Source: Vishniacozyma victoriae
Lineage: Eukaryota; Basidiomycota; Tremellomycetes; Tremellales; Bulleribasidiaceae
Direction: 5' to 3'
Length of the DNA stretch: 64,000 bases
NCBI GenBank assembly: GCA_017654735.1
Contig: JADPYG010000088.1
Location: 4,898,001 to 4,962,000, forward strand
Positions 48,266 to 60,800 of this stretch are shown one piece after another; within the stretch, counting starts at the first letter, position 1; each line of letters opens with the position of its first letter. Under the pieces are notes generated by a model that saw nothing but the letters and a program-made list of their open reading frames with translations, ran no database searches and was not told the DNA's origin. A program made the position numbers and the translations under genes.

Positions 48266-50268
48266 CTAGGTAGATTGGAACTCGGTGTGGTATTTACCCT
48301 TCTCATGCCCCTTCTCGGCTTTCCCCTTGATGTCATAGTTGTGATGACCAAAGTCTACCATCAGCGGACTTCCAATACTGGACTCACAATCAAGTTCCAT
48401 CTCTTCAAAGTCGGTAGGCAGGTTCTTTCCTCCAACAGCCTTCAACCACTCGAGAGTAGCTCCGACAGCGGGAGCAACAGCATCGGTTTGAATACATGTA
48501 GTGTAGATCTTCTTGAGGGGTTCGTAGGTCTTTGAAAGCTCTGCGGCGACTTCTGGGATATCGGCCTTGAGGTTTAGAGGCTGTGATGGACCGAATGGCT
48601 TGAGAAGGGGTAGGAGAAATTCGGATATACCATCTGATCGTCAGCCTTGGTCTGCAATGAGAGGAGGGGACCGACCTGATCGAATGATGCATCCTCCTCG
48701 CCAAATAAGAAGGCAGTCGTGTAGCGACACATCCCATTTCTGCTCGTCAGCTGACGAAATGACATTGTTCGATCAACTTGCCTGTGTCTTGGAAGCCTTG
48801 GTAATAATCTCCAATCCCTGCACGAAAGCACCCAAGATACATCCGTAGACAGCCTCATGGATATCTTTGAGGAATTGAGCCTTGTCGGACTCGCTCATTC
48901 CCTTGAGCGGTTTCTCGGCAGAGTGAGGCTGGGGGATCTTGAGGTTCTCTGCTACTTTCAGACGTTCTTGTTTGTCGGATGAAATGACTCGGAGGATGTG
49001 GGATGCAGCAATGGCAGGTGCTGCTACGTGTCGGTCTGCTACTTCCTGCGGGTCAGTCCTTGCTCCGCCAAAAAGAATATCATCATACTCTAGTAGACCA
49101 AGTTCCAGTACCCTTGATGTCAGCTGAGTCCGCACGAAAGAGGTCTAGCTTACCTCGGAGAGATCGACATCCTGGGTGACCTTATCCTCAATACCCTCGA
49201 CGATACCTCTATCATCCTTGATCCCGTCTCCCTCCTTGAACCGAAGTCCTTTGAACCCGATTCCAATGAGGAAGTTGCCCCTAAGCATGTCCGACTACAT
49301 TGTCAGCAGATGCCCCTTTGTAGCTGGGGAACATACCTTGTCGTTGTACCACTGCTCGAATAGGTCTGCGATTTCGTCGTTTGTCATCCCCAGCTGGTGA
49401 TATAGGAGACCTCGGATCTCGCACAAGATGGACAGATGGGCGTGTTCTATATCGTCAGCTCCGTTCTTGTCCGGTGATGACAGTGCTCACCGATACCATT
49501 GTGGATCATCTTGACGTCTAGACGTCAACAATCTCCGCAACGAGGCCCGTGAAGGACTTACAGTGTCCAGCACCTCCTGGTCCCATCCTGTTGACACATG
49601 GCTCGCCATTCGGTGCTTTGGCAGACCACTTCTCGAGGTAAGGCTTGATAATCCCCCAAGTCTCGGGATCGGTACCGACCGACATACTGGGACCGTGTCG
49701 GGCGGCTTGGTCTGGCAATTCAGCATGAATTATCACGAGATGATGGGGGACTTACATCCACCACTGACACCCATGCCGACCCACTTGATACCCTTCTCGC
49801 CCGCTTTGGCCTGCCTTCGCTCGGTGTCCGCCCACCACTCGTTTCCAGCATCAATGATGATATCCCCCTTGTTCAATCTAGGCAGCAACTCCTCCAAGAT
49901 TCCATCGGCAGGTTTACCGTGGGGTAGGGAAAGAACCAGCATTCGGGGTTTCTTTCCATCTGTCATCAGCCACGTAAAAGGTGGAGACGCACCAGCTGGG
50001 AAAGCTTCGACAAGCTTGTCCAAGCTCGAGAATCCGTGAACGAGTTTCTCATCTACTACTTTATCTTCCTGTGCTTGCTTGAGGACGGTCTGGACGGCTT
50101 CTTTGTCGGTATCGAAACAACCAACTCGGGATCCATGTTCTGAGAATAGAAGGGTCATTCCCTATCGTCAGCAATGTTTGTTAAAGAGGTACTCACAGCT
50201 CCCATGGACCCGGAACCGATGACTCCTACTTCGAGGTTGTTTACGTTGCTATCGTCTAAATCTGCCAT
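48266..50268 (-). CDS. 6-phosphogluconate dehydrogenase family protein (divergent paralogue)
   Basis: Family role: oxidative decarboxylation of 6-phosphogluconate to ribulose 5-phosphate with NADP(H). Start MADLDDSNVNNLEVGVIGSGSMG carries the dinucleotide-binding GxGxxG. Next come PHGKPADGILEELLPRLNKGDIIIDAGNEWW (family DxGN), the substrate motif GMGVSGG, and the catalytic helix YVKMIHNGIEHAHLS with Lys, His and Asn conserved. The C-terminal domain has KWDVSLHDCLLIWRGGCIIRS, LEWLKAVGGKNLPTDFEEMELDYFGHHNYD and KGHEKGKYHTEFQST (TAG at 48266-48268). The usual IEYGDMQ after the catalytic helix reads IEHAHLS, and the middle (VLRVISSDK..) differs from housekeeping enzymes, so this may be a second, specialised form. 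About ten introns. Confidence 0.85.
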
Positions 50269-50695
50269 TATGAGGTTATGTGAGTATGAGATGCAGCTGA
50301 GAACAAGAGTGAAGATGCCTGAGTGATATGTAAACCTGCTGCCGACGTACGCGGTCTTTAAGAGTTGGTTCGACTACTTCACGTAACTCACCATAGGAAC
50401 TCAATTCGTCATAGATCCACGTGCCCTGATAGGATTCCAGTGTAGTGGTACCGAGCTATTGCTTGATACGATACATCCATTAGGTGGTCGGGAATACTCT
50501 ATGTGTACTTGAGGAAACGTCTGGTCGCTCTTAGGATCTACAGATTGAGTATGAAGTATGAAACCCCCCCACCCCCTTAGTCTTCCTTTGGTGTGTGGAA
50601 ATCTAATATGACGCGTCCAAGCGGCGTTCAATTGCATCAACTACCATTAACACTCCTACTCTTTCACTTCCCTACCCTCAAAGTACTAGCTCAGC
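50269..50695. other. Divergent promoter between the 6PGDH-family gene and the Rab18-like gene
   Basis: About 430 bp; contains a poly-C run (AACCCCCCCACCCCC) near 50560-50576. A reverse ORF at 50401-50640 shows no family features. No RNA gene seen. Confidence 0.4.
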
Positions 50696-51534
50696 ATGGC
50701 ACTAGCTAGCGGACAACCCTCCAATCTGAAGCTTCTGCTCATCGGAAATTCATCAGTCGGTCAGTCGTGCAATCCTCGTCCTCAGACACCAACTGATTAA
50801 CAGGCAAATCATCCCTTCTACTTCGGTTCACGGATGATGATTTCTTATCCGAGGAAGAGACGACAGCAACGATAGGAGTGGATTTCAAAGTAAAGAGCAT
50901 AGAGCTGAAGGGAGAGAAATACAAGCTATCGATATGGGTGAGTTCAGCTTCTACTCACTCGCCGCTAAGCTGAAGGTCAGGACACAGCAGGTCAAGAGAG
51001 GTTCAGGACCTTGACGTCGAGTTACTACCGAGGTGCCCAGGGTGTCGTCATGGGTATGCTACACATTCCGGTCTCCTGACGACATAGCTGACAGCCAGTA
51101 TACGACGTTTCATCTCGGGATACCTTTGATGAACTACTTAAATGGTTCCAGGAACTGGATACATACTGCGGCGATGGAGTTGTCAAGGTGCTGGTTGGCA
51201 ACAAAGTGGACAAGGTCAGCTTCTTGGCTCCGAACCTAAGATGGAAGCTGACGTTCAGGAGTTCTCGCGACAGGTATCAACGGAAGAAGGGCAGAAATTT
51301 GCGGAGAGGATGGGGACTTTGTTTGTTGAGTGTTCAGCCAAGACAAATGTGGGCGTCGTGGATATCTTTGAGGATCTCGTCAAGCAGGTGAGTCTCCCCA
51401 GCAATCAGTTCAGACTTGATGCTGACGATCAGATCCTAGAGAAACCAGAATTATGGTCAAGAAGCCCAGAGAAGGACAAGATCATCCAAGTCGCAGAAGA
51501 CGAGAATGATAGAGAAGGATGGTGTGGTTGTTAG
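50696..51534 (+). CDS. Rab18-like small GTPase
   Basis: Six exons. G1 P-loop is [12 protein letters not shown] (split by an intron), the effector loop [15 protein letters not shown]3 [26 protein letters not shown]4 VLVGNKVDK and G5 ECSAKT. It ends REGWCGC (CxC), a double-geranylgeranylation signal. The C-terminal segment [11 protein letters not shown] matches the Rab18 subfamily (I-x-x-P-x-LW), and [19 protein letters not shown] also agrees with Rab18 rather than Rab8/Sec4 or Rab1. Rab18 works at ER, lipid droplets and secretory membranes in animals; the family is absent from budding yeast. The neighbouring Mdm1-type gene 27 kb away acts at lipid droplets too, but no direct link is implied. 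Confidence 0.88.
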
Positions 51535-51584
51535 CTGGATTCGGCAATGTTGTATGACCTAGTATATGCATAATGACCTGTAAT

Positions 51585-53251
51585 CTATAGAGTACCACCA
51601 TTATCCATCTCCAACTTGGAATCGCTAGGATGACATTTGTTCATCCCATCATCTCCACCTAGAACCATGTTGTTGCACGTATAATGGATATCTGGGTGAT
51701 CCGTCTTTCCTGGGGCGATGTTGATATCCTCGAAAGACCAGTTGAAACATGGGCTTTTCTTCGAGCAGTCCATCCACACGATCCTATTCTGAGCGGCAGT
51801 ACCGGTGAAGTTGGAGAGGTGGATATCGGACCATCTGCCTGTCAGCTCTGTCGCCAAGAAAAGGGAGGGACCTACTCGAATAGACCTGTATCCTTCTCTC
51901 TCTCGCCCTCGAGGTAAGTCAAGGATGCCTGCACAACAAGAGGATGCCAGATATCTTCCATGTAAACATCCTTGACGGTAGCATTCCTACACCATCCAAC
52001 ACCACCACCACCGCCATTGGGTGGGGTACCATGAGAATACCCTATCCACGATTTCCAATAAACACCCTGGAACCCAGGACACTGGTTTGATCCATACAAC
52101 TTGATATCCTCCATGTATACATTCTCGATGATATCCGTCTGCCATCAGCGTTGACTACGAGTGAGGACTTACGACACCCTCGTATTGTGCGATGGAGCCG
52201 AATGCGATTCCGGTACCACCGTAGCAAGTGACGTTTCGGATGGTGATATCGGTCGAGTTTGGTTTTAGGGCGATACAATCGTCACCACCTTGGTAGACCA
52301 TGTTTTCTATTTGTGAGTGAGGCTCATCAGTAGTAGTGTAGGGAAGGAAGAACGTACGGACAGTGACATTCTTGGATCTCCAGGTATCGAGTCCATCAGT
52401 GTTTTCCAGCCAGCTCTTCCTGTCATATGTTGCCTGCCATCAGCTCTTGCCCTTTCAACGCAAATAGGACTCACTGAAGGGTTGTAGGAGGTAGCATTGA
52501 CATAGAAATCCTGAATCAAGACGTTCTCCGACTCGATGATAATACTAGCCCAGAATTGGGGCTGGATGACGGAAAAGTTCTTGATCACTACGTTCTTGGC
52601 GTTTGAGATCGCAAGCGACATTGGTCTATCATCAGCGTCTTCTTCGAAACTGCTCAGCTAGAGATAGCGTACCGTCCGAATACATTTCCAGCATCTTCAG
52701 CATAGTCATACCATGCTTGACCGTTCCCATCGATTCCACCCTTGTCGTTTCCGTCAAGAACGAAATTGTTTCCCTTGATCACGAATGCTAGGGACTGGTT
52801 CTGAAATTCAAAGTATATTCGGTTCTTGATCCAGTATTCAATATCGGTAGTGAATGATAACCATCCATGGAGGTCGAGGACTGAGTCTTGTAGCTCCAAG
52901 ATAAGTGGACGACCTATCGTACTGATATAAGCTTTATCGAATGGGGCTGACTCACTAGTTTGAATCAGGTAGTCGGAGGATACCGCCATTTCCACATTCC
53001 GCAACTGCCTTCTCCAAGTTGTACGAGTCATCCTGCTCATCTCCTAGAGGGTGAAGGACACAAAGCTTCCTCGTTTTATCGGTAGAGACGTCGTAATAAT
53101 CGGCTTCTACTTCGAGTAGCTCGATGCCGGTCTGGGGATGAAGGGCTCGGTCGACCGAGGTAAAGATATCCTGGGGACTAGGGATGAAAGATGCGAGTGA
53201 AGGGGCAGCTAGTGCTGCTAGAGCTAGTAGAGCTAGATTTCGGAGGAGCAT
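51585..53251 (-). CDS. Secreted glycoside hydrolase family 28 (exo-polygalacturonase/rhamnogalacturonase type)
   Basis: Signal peptide [21 protein letters not shown], then a parallel beta-helix protein with about six introns; ends LEMDNGGTL with TAG at 51585-51587. GH28 active-site segments are NTDGLDTW (first Asp) and GGDDCIALK (Asp pair). The usual third segment GHG appears as [15 protein letters not shown]: the His is replaced by Thr. The fourth, R-x-K, region is not clear to me. A His-less GTGIAFGS form occurs, to my knowledge, in some exo-acting fungal GH28 enzymes. Many Asn-x-Ser/Thr sites (NQS, NATS, NVT, NST, NFT, NWS) fit secretion. The enzyme likely trims galacturonic acid from pectin ends. 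Divergent from a sugar-porter gene. Confidence 0.9.
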
Positions 53252-53448
53252 CGTGGTTGTTGTGGGAGTGGTTACAAGTTACGGTTGAACACTTTACATC
53301 ATTTTCAAACCGGCGGTATGTTTTGGAAGCGTAGGAGATCGGACCGGAACCCACCGGTCGGCCGGCCGCACCACGGACCGGTCCCTGCTTTACCACAATC
53401 TTGTCGTCTGATCTCTGCTGTCCACTCTGTTCTTTGTTGACCGACACA

Positions 53449-54885
53449 ATGCCCAGTCCTATGCGCACGTCTCTGACGGCCATCTGGGCTGCGCTGCATA
53501 CCACTCAGTATGGACTCGCTATCACTGGTCTGAACGGTATTCAGGACGCCGTGACGTGTTCGATCCCCACCTACCGACCGGTCGAGAGGACCGGCTGGCT
53601 CAGGCCATGTATCCCAATGAGCGTGAGTGCCCCTCCGAAGATGAGACTGAAAGATTAGCCTACTCAATTCGGTCTGGTAGTCTCGATCTTCACTCTCGGC
53701 GGTCTTATCGGATCTCTAGGATCTAATGCGATAACAAAACCCCTTGGTCGGGTCAATACCCTACGAATCTCGGCTGGATGCATCATGCTCGGTTCAACAG
53801 TTGTCGGTCTCGCGAATCACTTGTCGCTCATGATCATCGGTAGAATCCTGATCGGTCTAGGATGCGGTCTAGCAACAGTCACCGTACCACTCTTTCTCGC
53901 TGAAATCGCCCCTCCCTCCATCAAGAAATCGTTGGGGATCATGAACCAGCTATTCATCGTCTTTGGGATGTTGGCGGGTCAAAGTCTTAGTTTCCCATTC
54001 TCCCATGAGGCGAGGTGGAGATATGTCTTCGCGGTTGCTGTCGTCATCGGAGTGATCCAGTTGTTGGGCAGCTTCTTCATCAAAGATGGGGAGAAGGAGA
54101 AGGATGACGAGGAGGAGCCACTTCTTGGTCAAGAGGTCGAGCCGTTGAGCATCAAAGGGCTGTTGACTACCAATGATAGCAAGATCCGTCGTGCTTGTAA
54201 GTCACCCCTCTGGAGTCTTTGCCAGAAGCTGATATTCAGTTCTCGTGGTGCTCATCACGCAAATATCCCAACAAACATGCGGTATCTCACCCGTCATGTA
54301 CTTTTCCACTCGTATCCTCAAACCCGTCTTCAACGGCAACTCGAGGCTGATCGCCCTATTTATCGTCATGTCGAAAATCCCATTGACCCTGGTACCAGCT
54401 TTCCTCATCGAGGTAAGTCCCCCCTGGAATCTTGGCTGATAGCAGCGCGTCGGATCTAGGCCACTTTTGCTCTTCCCTACGCTGGTCATGAGTGTTGCTG
54501 CTGTTACACTCGCCATTGGGATCAATGGCTCCGTAGCTGCACTTTCGGCAGCTTCGATCGTTGCTTTTGTTTGTGCCTTTTCAATGGGATTAGGACCCGT
54601 CACCTGGGTGGTTCTTTCGGAAGTGATGCCTCAAGAGGCCAGGACAGCTTCAGGGAGTGTTGGACTAGCTGTCAATTGGACCACCAACTTTATCATGGTA
54701 CGTGCTCATCAGTCTTTAGGCAATGAGCTGATAAGTAGGGAGCGATGTTCTTGCCCTTGCAAGAAGCTCTCAGCGGCGGAAAGGCTTCTGGAGAGGGGAA
54801 CATCTTCTATGTCATTGCCGGCACTTGTGTACTTTCGTTCATCTGTATTCGAGCGGGATACGCTCTATTGAACAAGATCGATTAG
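53449..54885 (+). CDS. MFS sugar-porter family transporter (compact)
   Basis: Five exons, about 420 residues; start MPSPMRTSLTAIWAALHTTQYG with almost no cytosolic N-terminus, shorter than the 480-550 usual in the family. Features: GLNGIQDAVTC in TM1, QFGLVVSIFTLGGLIGSLGS (TM2), IGRILIGLGCGLATVTVPLFLAEIAPPSIKKSLGIMNQLF (PESxRG-like and sugar-porter E-x4 motif), QISQQTCGISPVMYFST (QQxxGxNxxxYY in TM7, altered), and GLGPVTWVVLSEVMPQEARTASGS. Closest in style to the yeast YBR241C/Vps73 group, some of which are vacuolar. It lies between GH28 and DUF2264 genes, so import of a pectin-derived sugar is plausible. Stop TAG at 54883-54885. Confidence 0.85.
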
Positions 54886-54918
54886 TATGCTATCTTGACT
54901 GGAATGCATTTATGTTGA

Positions 54919-56937
54919 CTACTGGAATACGTATTCTGGTACCGTCGGCATCTTGTCCCACGCTGCTTGCCAGTCCTTGACTCTTGTCGGAGCGCCAAAT
55001 ACCGCCGTCACGATCCAGCTCTCTCCTTCAGGTATAGTACCTATTAGACTTGGCAGGATACTCCTGGAAAAGATGACGTTTGCGTTTGGGTCAATCTGGA
55101 CCAGCCGACCTTGTCGATCTCCTTTACTGCCTTTGACTGTGATATCCCTCACACCCACACATCCACCTTTTGTTGCTGCTCTTGCCCATCCGACGTCCTC
55201 GTCTCCACCTTTACTCTTCTCACCCGAAAACGCTTGAATCAATGCTCTGCCATCTTCACCTTGTCCATAGGTTGCCCATCCAGCTTCTGAGGAGGTGAGG
55301 GGTCTTCCAGACTTGATATGATGCACTCGGAGGTAGTAATTCGGTGATGACTCTTGTGGTGGGATGAGGAAGGTCTCGACTTCGACATCTGCCCACGGTC
55401 TCCAGCTTGATCGGAGATGTACTTCGGGTGTTCCCCTTCCGACAATCTTCGCTCCGATAGGTACCCTCCTGACACGCCATGTCTCCCCATCGCAACCCTC
55501 CACACCAGGCGAAGCATCTTTGAGCGCGATCATCGAGTCGGCTGATAATTGTTCTAGGTCCATGTCGCCGGTCGGACATGAGAAACCGAAGGAAGCGGAA
55601 TATGCGAATTTCGAGTACTTTGCCGGTCCATGTCGCATGGCATAATGTGGGAACTGGCCCGAGCTGAGGAGGAAAGTATGTCCACCTCGATTACACATGA
55701 TATGCGATGGGTCGGGGAGGGCTTTAATAGAGGGGATAGAGGGGAAGGCGAGTTCTTCCGAGGCCCAGAAGGGATGTGAGGAGGGTACTGATAGGCATAG
55801 GAATGCTTTCATGCACCAGTAAGGCGAGCCTTTCATCAGCTCTGTTTGATATTGATGACTCACCTGGGGAATTGTAGTTTTCTGTCATGTTCATGTTGTC
55901 CCCTGCGTATCCGACAGTCAAGGTACCGTCACCCTTGAAAATATTGGGTTGATTGGACCACCATCGAAGATGTCTCAGGACAAAGCCTTTGATATGGCCC
56001 CACTCGATCCCTTTGGGAGGTTCGACATTTGCAAAAGCCATAGCTGAAAAGGTAGCGATGATAGCGAACCGATAAATCATTGACCTCCCAAACGTGATTC
56101 CAGCTCCATCCTCGTCGAAATAATGCATGAAGTCGAGGACGAACGATTGGGCTCGTTCTTTGTATTTGTCGCATCGTTCCGTATCCTCTGGCGCTAATAC
56201 CGTGTAGATGAGTTGAGAGGTTTGGATGGCAAATGAGGAAGAATAGTAGTCGAGTTGCATCACTCCTTCAGGTCCGTCGCGTGACCATCCTGAAGAGCCG
56301 GAATCGTCTCCGGTAGGTGGATGAGCGGGGAGTTGAAATTCTTCTAGTCGTTTGAGGTCTTTGCCCATTTGATCTGGGTTGAATCTGTCGGATCCGATAC
56401 GTCGTAGAGCTAGATTTGCAAATACTCTAAACCATAGCCAGTTCGCTTTCATCAGCTCAGACTTTCGTGGGACTCACTATCCGGCATTGGTTTTCCGATG
56501 CATGATTCCAAGAACGCAGCGATATCCCTCTTGGCCTTCTCACTTTGGTTCTCGTAAAACACTTCCGGCTTGAGTGCAATGGCATAACTCAATGGACTCA
56601 TTTCAACCATCCTCTGATCTTTCGCTTTAGCAGCTCCCCAGTACTCGTCCCCATCTGGGTCCGTCCCATTTGCTAATCCCCTAATCCACCTCTCTCCACC
56701 TTCATACTCGCCTCCACCATTCAACAATGCTGCCAATCCCCATAGAGGCCTGGCAAAAGTCTCGAGAGCTACCGCTTTCAAATCGTAATGAGCGGCTGTT
56801 GAGCCGATATCGATCAGAGCTCCACCTTTGGAGGTATGTGGAGCGAGAGGGTCGAGGAGGGCGATACATCCTCGCTCGACATCTTCTCGAGTGAGGTAGG
56901 GATTATTTAGGAAGGCAGAGGGGTTAGTGAGGACCAT
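54919..56937 (-). CDS. DUF2264 domain protein
   Basis: Two introns only (near 55826-55868 and 56405-56485). Start MVLTNPSAFLNNPYLTREDVERGC; ends DKMPTVPEYVFQ. DUF2264 core: [106 protein letters not shown], and a C-terminal beta-rich half. The first 400 residues look like an alpha/alpha-toroid and the last 200 like a beta-sandwich, the usual build of lyases and unsaturated-sugar hydrolases. No signal peptide. The family's activity is not established to my knowledge. Tail-to-tail with the sugar porter (33 bp between stops), next to GH28, which points to carbohydrate use. Confidence 0.88.
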
Positions 56938-57878
56938 GGTGGTTTGGTTTGTGATGCTGCTGAGTGATTTGCTTTTGTAGAGGAACTTTGATCCGGGTTC
57001 GGTGCCGCCGGGCCGGATGTTGAATAACGGTACCTACCGGGTATGCTCCGTTAGTATCGGCGCGTCACAGTCTGAAAACAACTTCGCGCCGCACACCAGA
57101 CCTTTCTTATACTACCTGTGGAATCGTTGAGGACATGCATGGTAGGTCAAAAGCATCATCATGGTAGTAGACTAATGATCAGAACATAGTTATCCATCTG
57201 TACCTGATCTCACGTGGCTCAGTGTGGCACTCAAGGCGGAGCTTGATCATCGATCAATTCAACCACTTCACCTTTAAGGTTTGCAATCCCACCTCGGCAG
57301 TAGCAAGACCTCTACTTCGACCGGATGTCCTCTCTGCATCCCCCTATATATCCCTACAAGGACGATAGTGAGGATCACTCCGGATTGCCTTATCCGGTCT
57401 GGTCGAAAACCACCCTCCTTTGGCTCAACATCGTATTGTCGAATTCCAGTCTGTGCCAAAGTGCCATTTCGATATTTCGATATTTCAGCTCCTGAGCTTG
57501 TCATTTCTGATAATGGCCGTACTCCGGATCCCCTCTCCTCCTGGCCTGTCACGCTGGTAACGCCAAAGGCAGGCCGCATCCTTTGGTGATAGAAAGAAGC
57601 AGGTGGTGTGTGCACCCTCTTTTCCGATGGCCGAACGCGCTATTGTTTGGTTCTTACGCCTATGCCCGAGTCTCTTATTGTATGGCTGACGAATTGTATA
57701 TGACTAGGGGGTAAGAAAATTGAATTCCCTATCTTCTTCCCCACCACATCACAAAATCACTTCATCTCACCCAATTAATCAATATTGATTAAACAACATC
57801 AACCACAGCTTCATAACAACTAGAACCGACAACACCCACCCAATCAACAATACCAACCAAAAAAAAATAACAAGGACA
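56938..57878. other. Intergenic region of about 940 bp upstream of the SNF2-like gene
   Basis: Divergent promoter of the DUF2264 and SNF2-like genes. The last 110 bp before the SNF2-like start is A/C-rich (CAACATCAACCACAG, ACAACACCCACCC), an unstructured leader typical of well-translated transcripts. A 9-bp direct repeat (ATATTTCG) lies at 57475-57490. ORFs at 57274-57615 show no family features. Confidence 0.45.
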
Positions 57879-60800
57879 ATGTCAGATCCAGGTCCCACTA
57901 TCCCGTATGTCAATCCTGCATTTTCGTGAATAATTGCTTATGAGCAGAAATCCCGCTCACATCCATTCGGACACAACCATGGTGGAGCCGGAATCAAACA
58001 ATAGTGAGTATCTTGGACACTTTGATTGATTTTCAAGCTGACACCAGGTCCCCAAACCACCCCAAGGAGGAGTCAAGTATCGACTCAACGATCTCCTGGC
58101 GAAGGCGAAAACGAGGCAGATCCCGAATCCCTCAAATCATCGAAATCGCTAGGTCTGGACGCAGCAGAGTTTAAAGCGTTGTATCCTTCGATCAACGAGG
58201 ACGTCGGTTTCGACAACACCCAAGTTCCTCAAGATATGATCGAGCTCATCAAGTCTATCGGGGTCAAAATCCCTCCCGCCAATCCCTCTCAGGTGAAACG
58301 AGACAAGAAGTCGGTGGCTGTCGATATGGAAGACGATTTCTCAAAGGAGAAGTATTCCCACTCTACGTCGAACCACACTACCTTTGTCCAAGGACTTACC
58401 CGAATCCCTTTCAATATTTTCGAATGTACCCCTTTCCTTGACTTTGTCAGGGCTTCTGGACTCGATTTCGCCGCAAAATGGCCGTCACTCTCCGAGCTCC
58501 AGGAGAAGTTGGATGATATCAGGACCGACTACCCTGGCTTCCTTTCTCGAGCAAACGCCAAGCACGCAGAGCTTTCCGCGGCACTTGGAAAGAAGAAGAT
58601 CAAGAAAGCTGGAACGAGGAGAAGCACCAGGTCGAAGAAGGGAAAGGGAAAGGAGAAGGAGCAGGAGAAGGAGAAAGAGCAGGAGAAGGAGAAGGAGGAG
58701 GAGGACCAAGACAAGGTCGAAGTAGTTGACGAGGGATCGAATGAAGAAGGGGGTCAAGCTACCGAAGCGATCCCGAAAGAGTCGAAACAGTCACTCGCCA
58801 ATATCTGGCGACACCCTCTCGAAACTTGGCAGGCTACCTACCCTATCCTCGATCCCGCTCCCAAAGTCATCTCCAACCGAGCTGCCAACAATGCTGCGTC
58901 CAAGGCCAGGGCTGAAGCGGCTCGTCTCGCCAATCCTTCTTCCAGCAAAGCAGCGTCAAGTTCTGCCAATCGAAGAGCCAGGCTTTCCATGCCCCTGCCC
59001 CCTGGATTTGTTATCCCTCAGTCCCCCGCCCCCGCTCCCGATGTCGACGAACCAGCTCCTCAGGTTCCTATCTATGGCTGCGATGCTAAAAGCCTTCCAC
59101 CGCCTGTGGTCCACTTCTATGCTCTGGCTCTACGACCCGTCTACGCCGCTTTCGCAAACGCTTTGGAGAGTATCGCCGGCGAAAAGGGTGAATTGAATGC
59201 CTTGACCAATGGTCAAGAGAGAGAGCTCCAGGTTCGAGATAATCACAAGAGGTATCCTTACTTGGTAACGATCGAGTCAGAGAAGGCAGCGTTCCGAGCT
59301 GTTTTCGGTGATTGGGCAGTAAGGGAATCATTTGGAAAGCTACTGTGGGCAGAGCGACCCCCTACCGCTACCTCCCCTGTCGATGGATATGCCGAAGCCC
59401 TAAGCATGGTCAACACTGCTTTCCGATCATCATTCAAAGCTCGAGACGATGCTAGGTACGACGCAATCCTCAAGCTCGACACCGATGCCATGTTGATCAT
59501 CCCCACCTTGGAAGCACCCTCGTTCATTCTGAATATGACTCGGCAGGACGTCAGAGAATGGTTAGAGACAATGATCACTATCGAATTGAAGTACCTCCAT
59601 CTTCGAGCTACTCCCATCCCTCGATTCGTCGATGTCATGTCGGCGTTCTTAAAGAGATGTAGCAACTACGACCTTCTTTCGAACGAAGAGTGGAACTTGA
59701 TGGATAATGAGGAGCGAGAACGAGTCTGGGCGATCAGACAGGGTATCAACGCTCTAGAGCAGGAAAGGAAGGAGATGTCAGAGAATTCGGCGTTAGATAC
59801 TGGGTTCTCATCTTTCAACTTCGCCAACGCAGCCAACGCCGATATCGAGAACGCCCTCGACGACGCCGTTGAGATTGACGACCTCCTTCCCGAGTCGGAC
59901 TATGGCATCGAGGTCTTCAAGGGCCAAGATGGATGGGATCTCGCTGGTGTTTTCGGTATTATCGACCTCCAAGAAGAGACCCAACGAGAACTGGCAGAGT
60001 CGATGTCTAGAGAGGATGCACACGAACGTGTTCTCGACGTCGAGGGACGACCAATGAGAAACGATGAAGGAGAGTGGATTTGGGTGAATCCCAAGGTCCA
60101 CTACGCCAGGACCAATATACGATTTCCAGGGCTTAACGTTCTCGATTCTGAGCCAAAGGATCGAAACGATTGGGATCAGTATGTCGACAACTGCGTCAAG
60201 GAAGGGGAAACTCCCATCCGAACGACGTTCACGCATCAACCAATCTTTCCCTCCATTCATCAACTCATGGGGGTCGCGAATATCATGGCTCGTGGATACT
60301 TGGATCCGAAATATGCTCCATATCACTCCCACACGCTACTTCAGGACGACGTCGGTGTTGGCAAGACTCTACAATTCTTGATGGTCATCACGCTCCTTGA
60401 CTATTACCGAAAGACTCCCGAGATGACTCCTGAGACCTGTCCTCCAATTATGCTCCCATGGAAGGCACAATGGTCCATTGGCAGGCATGTAGACGGTACC
60501 GAGGAACTGGAAGATCTGGATGAGGAGTAAGTCATCTATCTCGTCACATCTAGCAAAGCTCATCTTAGCTTTATCAATGCCAACTTGACGGTCCAGTGGA
60601 TAGGGGACCGTGTCATGAACCAATATACAAGTTCCGATCGACATCGAAGACACTTTGTCCACAAATCCCCTGTCACCCCCTCCCTCATTTTGGCTTCACC
60701 AACGATTCAGCAATCGCACCTGTCCGAGTTCACCCGATTCTTGGATCAGAGTCGCTTTATCTGCATGCCATTCCCGAAGGGATTCCGGAACAAACCTTCT

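Noticed and set aside
56938..57878. Search for tRNA or other small RNA genes in the larger gaps (here, 46745-47307, 27835-28392, 16865-17769)
   Set aside because: No B-box-like GGTTCGANTCC with a matching acceptor stem was seen by eye; a covariance-model scan would be needed to be certain.
58640..58720. Purine-rich hexamer repeats (GAGAAGGAGCAG-like)
   Set aside because: They are in frame and encode a KEKEQ low-complexity stretch of the SNF2-like protein, so they count as a coding repeat, not a separate element.
59808..60332. Reverse ORF of 174 aa inside the SNF2-like gene
   Set aside because: Antisense shadow of a well-supported coding exon, no family features.
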